Assembly (NCBI RefSeq): GCF_024159265.1
Contig: NZ_JAMYWY010000001.1
Span: forward strand, 5,766,001 to 5,830,000
Origin: Paenibacillus sp. 1781tsa1
Lineage (GTDB): Bacteria; Bacillota; Bacilli; Paenibacillales; Paenibacillaceae
Length of the DNA: 64,000 bases
Direction of reading: 5' to 3'
The position numbers and the translations under genes were made by a program. Below, in pieces: positions 25,978 to 34,050 of the stretch. The notes under the pieces are model-generated. The model saw nothing but the letters and a program-made list of their open reading frames with translations, did no database searches and was not told the origin of the DNA. How positions within the stretch are numbered: the first letter of the stretch is position 1; the number at the start of each line of letters is the position of its first letter.

Positions 25978-26958
25978 ATGGATACCTCTACACATTTTGT
26001 CATGGGGATTGGTCTAGCTGGTCTGGCTTATGTCGATCCTGTTGTCGCGACGAGCCCCATGCTTGCAGCTGCGGTAATGGTTGGCACAATCGCTGGCTCC
26101 CAGGCCCCTGACATCGATACTGCGTTACGTCTCAAGAGCAATTCGCTTTACATTCGGAATCATCGGGGCTTGTCACACTCTCTGCCATTTCTCCTGTTAT
26201 GGGTTCTGCTCATCACCGGCGTCATTGCCCTGATATTCCCTGGTGTCCCCATTGGGCACGTTGCCACCTGGACCGCTGTAGCCGTAGGCGTTCACGTATT
26301 TACCGATCTGTTCAATACCTATGGAACCCAAGCCGCCCGGCCTTTTACGGAACGCTGGATCGCCTGGAATATCATTCATATTTTTGATCCGTTTCTATTC
26401 ACTACGCATGTCGTAGCTATCCTGTTATGGGCCTTTGATCTGATCGCCCCTGCACCACTCTTCGTTACGCTGTATAGTTTGACCGGTTTGTATTATATAT
26501 GGCGAACGATTGCTCGTGCACAGGCGGTCAGAAAAGTCAGACGTCTCGACAACAGCCCAGAACAGGCAAAATACATCGTCATTCCAACGATATCCTGGAA
26601 TCGCTGGCATGTGGTTAAACGAGTTGAGGACGGCAGTTATGTGATTGGTAAAATGGACGGTTCTAATCTGGTATGGAGTCTGCACGCCTCGTCTTCTACT
26701 CATGCCGCCGTTGCTGCTTCACGCAAATCACCGGAAGTCAGTGCTTTCCTCTATTTTACCTCCTATGCGGTGGCAGAAGTGGAAGAACTACCTGCTGGTT
26801 ACAAGGTCCGCTGGGCAGATGTACGTTATCGACACCGGAAACAATATCCATTTGTCGCGGTAATTGTGATGGATCGGAATTTTGAAACGATTGATACGTA
26901 TGTAGGCTGGTTAAGCGATGAGAAGATGGATAAAAAACTTTTATCCGCACGCCCTTGA
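25978..26958 (+). CDS. yfhP: YfhP-like membrane-bound metal-dependent hydrolase (DUF457)
   Basis: 326 residues with several membrane helices. It opens with MDTSTHFVMGIGLAGLAYVD and contains the APDIDT and HRGLSHSLPF segments, the His/Asp-rich features of the YdjM/YfhP (DUF457) family of membrane-bound putative metal-dependent hydrolases. The C-terminal 130 residues are soluble and predicted beta-rich. In Bacillus subtilis the homologue YfhP has been described as a negative regulator of a neighbouring operon; that context is not seen here. The start at 25978 has AAAGGAGACG upstream; the frame is open 33 codons further without a binding site. Confidence 0.78.
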   Translation: MDTSTHFVMGIGLAGLAYVDPVVATSPMLAAAVMVGTIAGSQAPDIDTALRLKSNSLYIRNHRGLSHSLPFLLLWVLLITGVIALIFPGVPIGHVATWTAVAVGVHVFTDLFNTYGTQAARPFTERWIAWNIIHIFDPFLFTTHVVAILLWAFDLIAPAPLFVTLYSLTGLYYIWRTIARAQAVRKVRRLDNSPEQAKYIVIPTISWNRWHVVKRVEDGSYVIGKMDGSNLVWSLHASSSTHAAVAASRKSPEVSAFLYFTSYAVAEVEELPAGYKVRWADVRYRHRKQYPFVAVIVMDRNFETIDTYVGWLSDEKMDKKLLSARP

Positions 26959-27005
26959 CGAAGTGAGCATGGCAAGGCACAATCAGACATAGGAACTGAT
27001 ACGCG

Positions 27006-27046
27006 AGAAAGCCCGGAGCGTTTCCGCCCCGGGCTTTCTGTTTATC
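27006..27046 (+). terminator. Terminator after yfhP
   Basis: AGAAAGCCCGG.GCG pairs with CGC.CCGGGCTTTCT around a TTTC loop, followed by a T-rich tract. Confidence 0.8.
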
Positions 27047-27074
27047 CTGTTTTATTGCTGTTGGTTAAGATGAA

Positions 27075-27293
27075 TTATTTGCCAGACCCAGCCAGAGACT
27101 GCTCAGCGATTTGTACCAGACGTTTGGTGATATATCCACCCAAAGATCCTGTTTCACGGGAAGTGTAGTTACCATAGTAACCGTCTTGTGGGATAGTTAC
27201 ACCCAGTTCCTGTGCAGCCTCGATTTTCAATTGTTGCAATGCTGAATTTGCTTGAGGTACCACCAAGTTGTTAGAACGAGATCCTTGAGCCAT
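27075..27293 (-). CDS. Alpha/beta-type small acid-soluble spore protein
   Basis: 72 residues of the classic SASP family: NNLVVPQANSALQQLKIEAA near the N-terminus, the ELGV protease (GPR) recognition context, then GSLGGYITKRLVQIAEQ. Such proteins coat and protect DNA in the dormant spore and are degraded at germination. It is almost identical to the plus-strand SASP at 30489 apart from its ends. The ATG is preceded by a GGGAG, and a sigma-G-type promoter lies 56 bp upstream. Confidence 0.95.
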   Translation of the reverse strand: MAQGSRSNNLVVPQANSALQQLKIEAAQELGVTIPQDGYYGNYTSRETGSLGGYITKRLVQIAEQSLAGSGK

Positions 27294-27348
27294 ATTTATA
27301 ATCTCCCTTCAATCTGTGTCTGTAATGTTAATTGCAAGCTTGCAAGAT

Positions 27349-27378
27349 TATTATGGCTCGTAGGCTTCAGGTTATACG
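27349..27378 (-). promoter_or_regulatory. Sigma-G-type promoter of the minus-strand SASP gene
   Basis: On the minus strand CGTATA, a 17-nt spacer and CATAATA. This matches the forespore sigma-G pattern (consensus TGAATA and CATACTA) and has the same spacing as the promoter found before the second SASP gene. Confidence 0.65.
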
Positions 27379-27414
27379 GAGTTTTACTAAATTTGTAGAT
27401 GGAGGTTTTTCCCA

Positions 27415-27615
27415 ATGAGCAAAGGTTTATCCTTATGGTTCGCATTTTCATCCATTATCTTGTTAACGGTTACAGCAATTACAATCTCTTACTCCGGTTG
27501 GCTTGCTACGCTCCTGTTCGTCCTGTCCATTGCCAACATTGGCTGGGGCTTTGTAATTCGTGCCAAAAAAGAACGTCAGGAAGTTCGCTCGGCTACTTCA
27601 GAGCCCACTTCTTGA
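27415..27615 (+). CDS. Small two-helix membrane protein, DUF5325/YlaF-like
   Basis: 66 residues with two hydrophobic helices (LWFAFSSIILLTVTAITISY and ATLLFVLSIANIGWGFVI) and a short charged cytoplasmic tail. Length, the MSKGLSL start and the GxGFV.R/K end of the second helix resemble DUF5325 (Bacillus YlaF). Function is unknown. GGAGG lies before the ATG and a terminator follows. Confidence 0.65.
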   Translation: MSKGLSLWFAFSSIILLTVTAITISYSGWLATLLFVLSIANIGWGFVIRAKKERQEVRSATSEPTS

Positions 27616-27652
27616 GCAGGTCATTTTCTAACGCAAGTTTGAACGTATAAAT

Positions 27653-27682
27653 AAAGAGGAGCCCTTAATAGGGCTCCTCTTT
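27653..27682. terminator. Bidirectional terminator between the YlaF-like gene and trpS
   Basis: AAAGAGGAGCCC and GGGCTCCTCTTT pair perfectly around a 6-nt loop, flanked by A and T runs, between two convergent genes. Confidence 0.9.
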
Positions 27683-27730
27683 ATTTATGTTAACTATTCA
27701 TTTCTTTAACTATAATTTTGTTCAGCAGCA

Positions 27731-28723
27731 CTACAGTTTACGTCTAGGAACAAACCCCATACGTTCTTTCACGGCACTCAACGTTTGAGAAGCAACCTCT
27801 TCTGCACGACGAGCTGACGTCTCCAGAACATCGGCCAATTCGCCAGACTCGCGAATCTCATTATAACGTTGTTGCAGCGGTTCAATAACAGACACAACCA
27901 CTTCAGCCAGTTCTTTTTTGAACGGACCGTACATCTTGCCTTCATAACGCTCAGCTACTTCTTTAAGCGTCATACCCGCACATTCAGCGTAGATACTCAT
28001 CAGATTGCTAACTTCCGGTTTGTTTGCCGGATCATATACGACTTCACGTCCCGAATCTGTAGTGGCACGGCTGATTTTTTTGCGAATGACATCCGGCGGA
28101 TCCAACAGGGCAATATAGCTGCCAGCGTTAGGGTTACTTTTACTCATCTTCGAAGAGGCATCGTCAAGAGACATTACCCGTGCACCTACCTGTGGGATAT
28201 ATGGATCTGGAATCGTGAAGTACTCCCCATAACGATGGTTAAAACGTCCTGCCAGATCACGTGTCAGCTCCAGATGCTGCTTCTGATCCTCACCTACGGG
28301 TACAAGATCAGCATTGTATAACAAAATATCAGCCGCCATTAATGATGGATACACGAACAGTCCGGCACCCACGGAATCTTTACCGGATGATTTATCCTTA
28401 AACTGAGTCATGCGTTCAAGCTCACCCATGGAGGTCAGCGTTGTCATCAACCAGCCCAATTCGGCATGCTGCGGTACATGGGATTGTAGAAATACGTTAG
28501 ATTTCGAAGGATCGATACCTGCTGCAATAAACAGCGCAGCTACCGCTTCTGACTGTTCACGCAATGCTGCTGGCTCCTGAGCCACGGTGATGGCATGAAG
28601 ATCAACCACCATGAAATGACATTGATAGTCATGCTGGAGTTTCACAAAATTTTTGATTGCACCAATATAGTTGCCCAATGTGAGCTTACCACTTGGTTGA
28701 ATACCTGAAAGTACTGTTTTCAT
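27731..28723 (-). CDS. trpS: Tryptophan--tRNA ligase
   Basis: 330 residues, the usual length for bacterial TrpRS. It charges tRNA-Trp with tryptophan in the cytosol. The class I HIGH-type signature appears as TLGNYIGA near residue 15 and the KMSKS loop as SSKMSKSNPN near 200. The start is set at the ATG at 28723, preceded by GGGAGGCG; the frame is open 46 codons further but that part lies in the T-box leader. The T-box with a UGG specifier directly upstream shows control by uncharged tRNA-Trp. Confidence 0.97.
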   Translation of the reverse strand: MKTVLSGIQPSGKLTLGNYIGAIKNFVKLQHDYQCHFMVVDLHAITVAQEPAALREQSEAVAALFIAAGIDPSKSNVFLQSHVPQHAELGWLMTTLTSMGELERMTQFKDKSSGKDSVGAGLFVYPSLMAADILLYNADLVPVGEDQKQHLELTRDLAGRFNHRYGEYFTIPDPYIPQVGARVMSLDDASSKMSKSNPNAGSYIALLDPPDVIRKKISRATTDSGREVVYDPANKPEVSNLMSIYAECAGMTLKEVAERYEGKMYGPFKKELAEVVVSVIEPLQQRYNEIRESGELADVLETSARRAEEVASQTLSAVKERMGFVPRRKL

Positions 28724-28779
28724 TGCACATAACGCCTCCCTGATTGTATATAAAAAGATCCTGTCATTCTCTGCGAACG

Positions 28780-29092
28780 CAAAAAGGCCCCACATCCGCA
28801 AGGGACGTGAGACCGTGGTGCCACCCTTATTCGCTTTTCTCCCATTGCCCCTGACCCTCAATCAAGTCAAGCTGAAGAAATGCCTTCATTGTTCCGTAAC
28901 GTGGATTATACGGCAGACTCTAGTGAGGCACGCCCGTCTCTGGCTTAACCTGTTCAAATCCACACTCAAGGGTCCATTCGGTAAAGAGTTCACACCGGTT
29001 CGCATCAACCACCGGCTTTCTGAGGAGAATTCTCTTGGCCTACTTATCCCTGTCATCGATTTCATATCATTCAATTTGAATAATTCTTTCAG
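28780..29092 (-). promoter_or_regulatory. T-box riboswitch leader of trpS (tryptophan)
   Basis: The minus strand carries the conserved T-box AAGGGTGGCACCACGG (28813-28828). Immediately after it comes a terminator hairpin (CTCACGTCC / GGATGTGGG, then TTTTT). Upstream, the Stem I region holds a GAATGGACC segment in which TGG (28974-28976) fits the specifier codon for tryptophan. Uncharged tRNA-Trp should pair with the specifier and the T-box bulge, prevent the terminator and allow trpS transcription. Confidence 0.9.
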
Positions 29093-29098
29093 AGTTCC

Positions 29099-29127
29099 AT
29101 CTTAATGCGCACAGGCGCGAATGTCAA
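29099..29127 (-). promoter_or_regulatory. Sigma-A promoter of the trpS T-box leader
   Basis: On the minus strand a perfect TTGACA, a 17-nt spacer and TAAGAT, placed so that transcription would begin close to the 5' end of the T-box leader. Confidence 0.8.
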
Positions 29128-29309
29128 AATGAGTTGAACTTTTTTACCCGAGACACTGAAATCTGTTATGATGGAATTGCTTATTCACATGCCTGCTTCA
29201 CAAGAAGCAGCGCAGGAAATAGCTGGCATGTACACAATGACACGCCTGCAGCAGTACAATCATTACAACTGCTTGCAGACAGATTTCAAGTGGGAAAAGG
29301 AGCATCGAT

Positions 29310-30284
29310 ATGAAACAAGTGACCAAAGGCCAATGGAATGGTTACGACACGTATATCCTACATAGCCGTGAATTGGAAATCACCCTGCTGCCGCGTCTTG
29401 GAAATAATATTATTTCTATTCGCGATTTAGTGCAGGACAGGGATATCGTCCGCCGTCCGGATGAAGACGATCTTGCCTTTTATCTGCAGAAGCCGTACCA
29501 TTTTGGCGTTCCTCTCCTGATTCCACCAGGACGCATTCATCGGGGACAATTCGAATATGAAGGTGTCCGTTACCAGTTCGATCAGAACACGGCGAATGAC
29601 AACCATATTCACGGTCTCCACCGTACCCAATCCTGGTGTGTCAGTGATATCGAGGAAGATGAAGACGGATGTGCAATTACGACCGAATTATTGACTGAAA
29701 ATGAAGAACACTGGATGGCTCAATTCCCGATTCCTCTGAAACTTGAGATGACGTTCAGTCTGCAAAACGCTGTATTTAGCCAGCGTCTGCGAGTCACCAA
29801 TCTGAGCTCAACGCCTGCTCCTTTTGGGATGGGCTATCATACATGGTTTTTGTTAGACGGCAAACCTGCCGACTGGACACTGCAACTGCCTGTTTCCGGA
29901 ATATACGGACAGAATGAAGAACAACTACCAACAGGTGAACTGGAATCCCTGGGTGAATGGTCTGCTCTTAACGAAGGCATCAACTTGCAGGGACGTAACT
30001 GGGATACCCTGTTGAAAGCTACCGAAGGTGAACCGGCTACGGCTTACTTACGGAGGCAAGATGGATATACGCTGAAATATTCAGCAGATGAAGCATTTTT
30101 CAAACACTGGGTTCTCTTTACCAAAGGTGAATCCGATCAGTTCTTGTGCATTGAACCGTACACGTGGCTCCCGGATGCACCTAATTTGGCTTTATCGGAT
30201 GAACAAACCGGGTTGATTCGCTTGGAACCGGAACAGCCTGTTGAGTTATTTACACGTATTGAGGTTATACCTCCTACAGACTAA
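29310..30284 (+). CDS. Aldose 1-epimerase family protein
   Basis: 324 residues with the GalM beta-sandwich layout. It interconverts alpha and beta anomers of hexoses. The likely catalytic residues are His in MGYHTWF near residue 176 and Glu in CIEPYTW near 285; the NDNHIHGLH segment near 100 supplies the other conserved His. A GGAG 8 nt before the ATG supports the start. The subtype is the GalM-like branch common in Firmicutes and its sugar is unknown. It stands alone, divergent from trpS, and ends in its own terminator. Confidence 0.85.
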   Translation: MKQVTKGQWNGYDTYILHSRELEITLLPRLGNNIISIRDLVQDRDIVRRPDEDDLAFYLQKPYHFGVPLLIPPGRIHRGQFEYEGVRYQFDQNTANDNHIHGLHRTQSWCVSDIEEDEDGCAITTELLTENEEHWMAQFPIPLKLEMTFSLQNAVFSQRLRVTNLSSTPAPFGMGYHTWFLLDGKPADWTLQLPVSGIYGQNEEQLPTGELESLGEWSALNEGINLQGRNWDTLLKATEGEPATAYLRRQDGYTLKYSADEAFFKHWVLFTKGESDQFLCIEPYTWLPDAPNLALSDEQTGLIRLEPEQPVELFTRIEVIPPTD

Positions 30285-30351
30285 ACGAGCTGATCATCTC
30301 CTATTTTGCTTTTACGCATATCACCAACTATTTTGATACCATATACAACTT

Positions 30352-30378
30352 GCCGACCCGCATTGGGTCGGCTTTTTT
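30352..30378 (+). terminator. Terminator after the aldose epimerase gene
   Basis: GCCGACCC and GGGTCGGC pair around a 5-nt loop followed by six T. Confidence 0.9.
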
Positions 30379-30428
30379 ATGTGATCTGTGCGCTGATAAT
30401 TAACCATATATTTCCTTACGCCATATCA

Positions 30429-30458
30429 TGTATATTTCCTTATTCTCTAACCATACTA
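30429..30458 (+). promoter_or_regulatory. Sigma-G-type promoter of the plus-strand SASP gene
   Basis: TGTATA, a 17-nt spacer and a perfect CATACTA, 31 bp before the ATG of the SASP gene. Confidence 0.75.
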
Positions 30459-30488
30459 ACATCACCAACCCATAAGGAGGTGACACAT

Positions 30489-30722
30489 ATGTACGGAGGT
30501 CAAAACCAAGGTAGCGGCAGCCGCTCCAACAACCTGGTCGTTCCCCAAGCAACTGCAGCATTGCAACAATTGAAAATTGAAGCTGCACAAGAGCTGGGTG
30601 TAACTATTCCACAAGATGGTTACTACGGTAACTATACTTCCCGTGAGACAGGTTCTCTGGGTGGATACATCACTAAACGTCTGGTGCAAATCGCTGAGCA
30701 GCAATTATCGGGTCGTTCGTAA
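30489..30722 (+). CDS. Alpha/beta-type small acid-soluble spore protein, second copy
   Basis: 77 residues. The core from RSNNLVVPQA to TKRLVQIAEQ is nearly identical to the SASP at 27075-27293; the N-terminus is longer (MYGGQNQGSGS). It has the same role in DNA protection in the spore and a GPR cleavage context ELGV. AAGGAGGTG precedes the ATG and a sigma-G-type promoter is in place. The frame is open 61 codons further upstream, but that segment contains the promoter and terminator and is not coding. Confidence 0.95.
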   Translation: MYGGQNQGSGSRSNNLVVPQATAALQQLKIEAAQELGVTIPQDGYYGNYTSRETGSLGGYITKRLVQIAEQQLSGRS

Positions 30723-30757
30723 GCTCGTAATTATTGCTTGAGCTAAGCAGAATCCAA

Positions 30758-30786
30758 AAGCGGCCTTCTTCGGAAGTGCCGCTTTC
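30758..30786. terminator. Bidirectional terminator between the SASP gene and its convergent neighbour
   Basis: AAAGCGGC...CTTC/GAAG...GCCGCTTT forms a stem closed by a stable TTCG loop between convergent genes. Confidence 0.85.
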
Positions 30787-30800
30787 TCTTGTGCAACAAA

Positions 30801-31211
30801 TTATGAGGTCGACTCCATATCTGAATCCTTGTATGTATTGGTTCTAGGGTAACGAATCATGAGGCTCGCCATATTGTAATTGGACTCCATTGTTGCATCT
30901 ACCAGAATCATACCTTGTCTTACTGTGAAGTCGTACGATATTTCGCCATGTGTCCAATTGCGTTTGAATTTCAAAGTTTCTAGTGCCATCGCCCGAAAAG
31001 AAGTTCTCTGGATTTCGTTTAGTCCCCCTTCTTCCACATCCATCTGCCCATCCCGTCCAGTTATCGGATTATGTCGAATACCGAACTTCCCAATTACGTT
31101 GTTTCGTATTTGCACAAAAACTACCCCTGAATCTAACCCTGACAACTCATGATCAAGCTCTTTAAATACCAAATCTAACTGACGTGCTAATGAAAGCTGT
31201 TCAATTTTCAT
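30801..31211 (-). CDS. Cytosolic protein of unknown function
   Basis: 136 residues, ATG preceded by AGGAGGAG. Predicted alpha/beta; distinctive segments are GVVFVQIRNNVIGKFGIRHNP, FRAMALETLKFKRNWTHGEISY and a YNMASLMIRYP end. No signal peptide, membrane helix or motif that I recognise. It is a single-gene unit. The 290 bp upstream hold nothing I can name beyond its likely promoter and the pepF terminator. Confidence 0.65.
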   Translation of the reverse strand: MKIEQLSLARQLDLVFKELDHELSGLDSGVVFVQIRNNVIGKFGIRHNPITGRDGQMDVEEGGLNEIQRTSFRAMALETLKFKRNWTHGEISYDFTVRQGMILVDATMESNYNMASLMIRYPRTNTYKDSDMESTS

Positions 31212-31422
31212 AATAACACTCCTCCTACATGCTTATAGTCCTATTCATCAAGGACTTACGACTCATTATATGACATCATTTGCGCATGTTCAACAAACAA
31301 CGGAAAACTTGGGTATTTTTAACTATAATTTGCATAATTAATTGCCATTCTCCTTCCTTAAAGTGAGTTATTTCGCTCATTTGCGACAAAATATTTAATT
31401 ATCAAAAGTTTGGACTGCGAAC

Positions 31423-31470
31423 CAAAAGAGGCTGTAATCCCGTGTCTGTTAACACGGAATTGCAGCCTTT
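31423..31470 (-). terminator. Terminator of the oligoendopeptidase gene
   Basis: On the minus strand AGGCTG.AAT.CCGTGT pairs with ACACGG.ATT.CAGCCT around a 6-nt loop, then CTTTT. Confidence 0.85.
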
Positions 31471-31501
31471 CATATATATTCATAATATTAAGTTCAACCT
31501 A

Positions 31502-33298
31502 TTATTTGGTTGCTGTCATCTGCAAAAACTGCTCAATATCGGCAATAACCAAGTCCGCAGCATTTTGCCAGAATTCCGGTTGTGTCAGGTCCGTACCCAG
31601 ATGTTTCTGAGCAAGTTCTTCGACCGTCATACGCCCTGTATCCCGTAACAAATCATCGTATTTATCTGCAAATGCTGTTCCTTCTTGCTGTGCTCTCGCA
31701 TAGATTCCTGCACTGAACATGTACCCAAACGTGTATGGGAAGTTGTAGAATGGCACACCTGTCAGATAGAAATGCAGCTTGGATGCCCAGAAATGCGGAT
31801 GATCTGAAGCAAGTGCACCACAGAACGCTTCCTGCTGAGCATCCACCATTAATTTGGATAGTTCATCCGCGTTTACCAGACCTTTTTTGCGTTGTTCATA
31901 GAAACGATTCTCAAACAGGAACCGGGCATGGATATTCATGAAGAAAGCCACACTTCGCTGTATCTTGTCTTCCAGCAAAGCCAGCTTCTCTTGCTCATCT
32001 GTTGCCGCCTGCACAAGGGCATCTGCTACAATCAATTCAGCAAACGTGGAAGCTGTCTCAGCCACATTCATGGCGTAACGTTGATTCAACGCAGGCAACT
32101 CTTCCATAATGTGTTGATGATATCCATGACCAAGTTCATGCGCAAGAGTCGACACATTAGATGGTGTCCCGGAGAAGGTCATGAAAATTCGGGTTGCTTT
32201 GCTAAGTGGCAAAGACGTACAGAATCCACCTGGACGCTTGCCTGGGCGGTCTTCTGCTTCGATCCAGCGTTTCTCAAAAGCCATCTCTGCAAACGAGGAG
32301 AGTTTAGGACTGAACTTGGCAAACTGTTCAACAATATTGATGGCTGCCTCATCGTAAGTGATTTTGCCACTCGACTTACCTACAGGTGCGTCTACATCGC
32401 TCCAACTGAGCTTGTCTACCCCCAGCAGTTCTGCCTTGCGCTCCAGATATTGAACAAGTGCAGGTTTGGCACCATTAATTACATCCCACATCGTATCCAG
32501 TGTCTGACGTGACATCCGGTTGATGGCCAGAGGTTCCTTGAGGATATCATCCCAGCCACGTTTCTCATATAACTTCAGACGGAATCCCGCGAGGTGGTTC
32601 AGCGTGTCTGCACAGAAATCTTCGACATCCGTCCAAGCCTGTTCCCAATTTGCGAATACCGTCTCGCGTACATTCCGATCACTATCGCTCAGCTTGTTGG
32701 CAGCTTGTCCTGCCGACAGCATGACCGTTTCCCCATTTTGCTCAAATGGAATGTTCACCTTGCTGACAATCGTGTTATAGAATTTGCCCCAACCATGGTA
32801 ACCATCCACACCCAGATCCAGTGCAAGGCCTTCAAGTTCTGGCGACAGCTTCTCACGAGCCAACGTGCGACTCTCATTCAGTACAAAAGCAAGCGGCTGA
32901 ATATCCTCCCGAGCAATCCAAGCGTCCCACACCGAATCTGACGTCTGACTGAGTGTATTATCGAACTTCGATTTGCTGCCGTTCAGCATCGCAGCAATAG
33001 AACTGATGGCCCCCTGAAGCTGGGTTGCCTTCTTGTCCTTCTGGTTTTGCGATGAGAGGCAGGATACAAACGCAGACCCTTCCGATATGCGGACATAACA
33101 GCTTTGCAGCAGTTCCAAAATGGGATCAAACGCTGTCGTCTCTTCTAATGAAGTCGGTGCAGGTGTTTCGTTCAACAGAAGTTGCAGTTTACGTACATCC
33201 TCTTCCAGTTCAATCAGATACGCAGCGAATGTCTCGGAGGAAGAACCTCCACTAAAAATGGACTCCAGATCCCATACGGGGTGTAATGGCGTTTTCAT
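31502..33298 (-). CDS. pepF: M3 family oligoendopeptidase (PepF type)
   Basis: 598 residues, the normal length for M3B oligoendopeptidases. It hydrolyses short peptides in the cytosol using zinc. The metal site is HELGH in LAHELGHGYHQH near residue 385 (two His ligands and the catalytic Glu), with the third ligand Glu in the following ETASTFAELI segment. The long helical N-terminus (about 1-110) is the PepF lobe. There is no signal peptide. It is a single gene with its own terminator, and the MITE-like repeat lies 97 bp upstream of its start. Confidence 0.92.
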   Translation of the reverse strand: MKTPLHPVWDLESIFSGGSSSETFAAYLIELEEDVRKLQLLLNETPAPTSLEETTAFDPILELLQSCYVRISEGSAFVSCLSSQNQKDKKATQLQGAISSIAAMLNGSKSKFDNTLSQTSDSVWDAWIAREDIQPLAFVLNESRTLAREKLSPELEGLALDLGVDGYHGWGKFYNTIVSKVNIPFEQNGETVMLSAGQAANKLSDSDRNVRETVFANWEQAWTDVEDFCADTLNHLAGFRLKLYEKRGWDDILKEPLAINRMSRQTLDTMWDVINGAKPALVQYLERKAELLGVDKLSWSDVDAPVGKSSGKITYDEAAINIVEQFAKFSPKLSSFAEMAFEKRWIEAEDRPGKRPGGFCTSLPLSKATRIFMTFSGTPSNVSTLAHELGHGYHQHIMEELPALNQRYAMNVAETASTFAELIVADALVQAATDEQEKLALLEDKIQRSVAFFMNIHARFLFENRFYEQRKKGLVNADELSKLMVDAQQEAFCGALASDHPHFWASKLHFYLTGVPFYNFPYTFGYMFSAGIYARAQQEGTAFADKYDDLLRDTGRMTVEELAQKHLGTDLTQPEFWQNAADLVIADIEQFLQMTATK

Positions 33299-33394
33299 TT
33301 AATAAGGCACCTCTCTCTATAAATTGGATGGTTAGGAATGAATTAAAAACTGGTTTTATGCGTGCCATATCTCTATACTAGAGAAATAGCTACA

Positions 33395-33607
33395 GAGGTT
33401 GTTCAAAAAGTCCACTTTTGATTACGAATCATGCCTAACGGCATCATCAGCATCGAATATGAAATTCAGCCGAAATAAGCGGATGCTTACGAAGGTTGTT
33501 TCCTTTGGAAACAATGTAGTTGCTCACGTAGTTTGCCTACGCTCCGCTACTCCATTTCTAGCTTCATTCCATCTTCTCGGTACTGAAAACCAGACTTTTT
33601 GAACATG
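33395..33607. repeat. MITE-like element with terminal inverted repeats
   Basis: A roughly 210-bp non-coding unit bounded by the perfect 12-bp inverted repeats GTTCAAAAAGTC (33401-33412) and GACTTTTTGAAC (33593-33604). It fills the gap between pepF and yycC and encodes no plausible protein. I recall similar terminally inverted sequences between Paenibacillus genes but cannot check that here. No clear target duplication flanks it. Confidence 0.6.
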
Positions 33608-33637
33608 TATTCATAGTAACTTTCAGGAGGTAAACGT

Positions 33638-33808
33638 ATGAAACCTTTACAAGTATCGGCTGATACAGCCGTCAAATTAGCAGAGTCCTTGGGCGTACCT
33701 TTGGAACACCTGATGCACATGCCCCAACATATCCTGATGCAGAAAATTGCGGAACTCGCCAAACAAGAAACCTCCAAACCTTCCGCACCAGAAGGCGAAC
33801 AAGAATGA
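33638..33808 (+). CDS. yycC: YycC-like small protein
   Basis: 56 residues: MKPLQVSADTAVKLAESLGV, then PLEHLMHMPQHILMQKIAEL and a Pro/Glu-rich tail. This closely follows the Bacillus YycC family, a short conserved cytosolic helical protein of unknown function. AGGAGG lies 6 nt before the ATG. Its stop overlaps the next gene's start (ATGA), so the two are translationally coupled. Confidence 0.8.
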   Translation: MKPLQVSADTAVKLAESLGVPLEHLMHMPQHILMQKIAELAKQETSKPSAPEGEQE

Positions 33809-34038
33809 TTCCCTTTGAGAACAGCTGGCCTTACGATATTGTGATGGGAGACATCTATGTACAGCAATGTCCCTACTGTCATGCAAACAACGTACTGCTC
33901 CCCCTCAAACCGAAAGAGCTTGTGCGCATCCGCGAAGGGAAAAAGAAATTACTCGTCTTTCCTTGCTGTAATACCAGCATGACCGTGATCGACAATGACA
34001 GCGACTATTTGTTATCCAGCCGTCCTGTCCGTAACTAA
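33805..34038 (+). CDS. Small CPYC-containing, probably zinc-binding protein
   Basis: 77 residues. It contains CPYC near residue 22 and a CCN pair near 54 (LLVFPCCNTSMTVIDND), which together could form a small zinc knuckle. No named family comes to mind. It overlaps yycC by 4 bp (ATGA), which argues for a two-gene operon. Confidence 0.65.
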   Translation: MIPFENSWPYDIVMGDIYVQQCPYCHANNVLLPLKPKELVRIREGKKKLLVFPCCNTSMTVIDNDSDYLLSSRPVRN

Positions 34039-34050
34039 TGTAAGATCAAC

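Noticed and set aside
29168..29365. A 65-codon plus-strand frame upstream of the epimerase gene
   Set aside because: No ribosome binding site or recognisable motif, it overlaps the epimerase start in another frame and lies in the likely promoter region.
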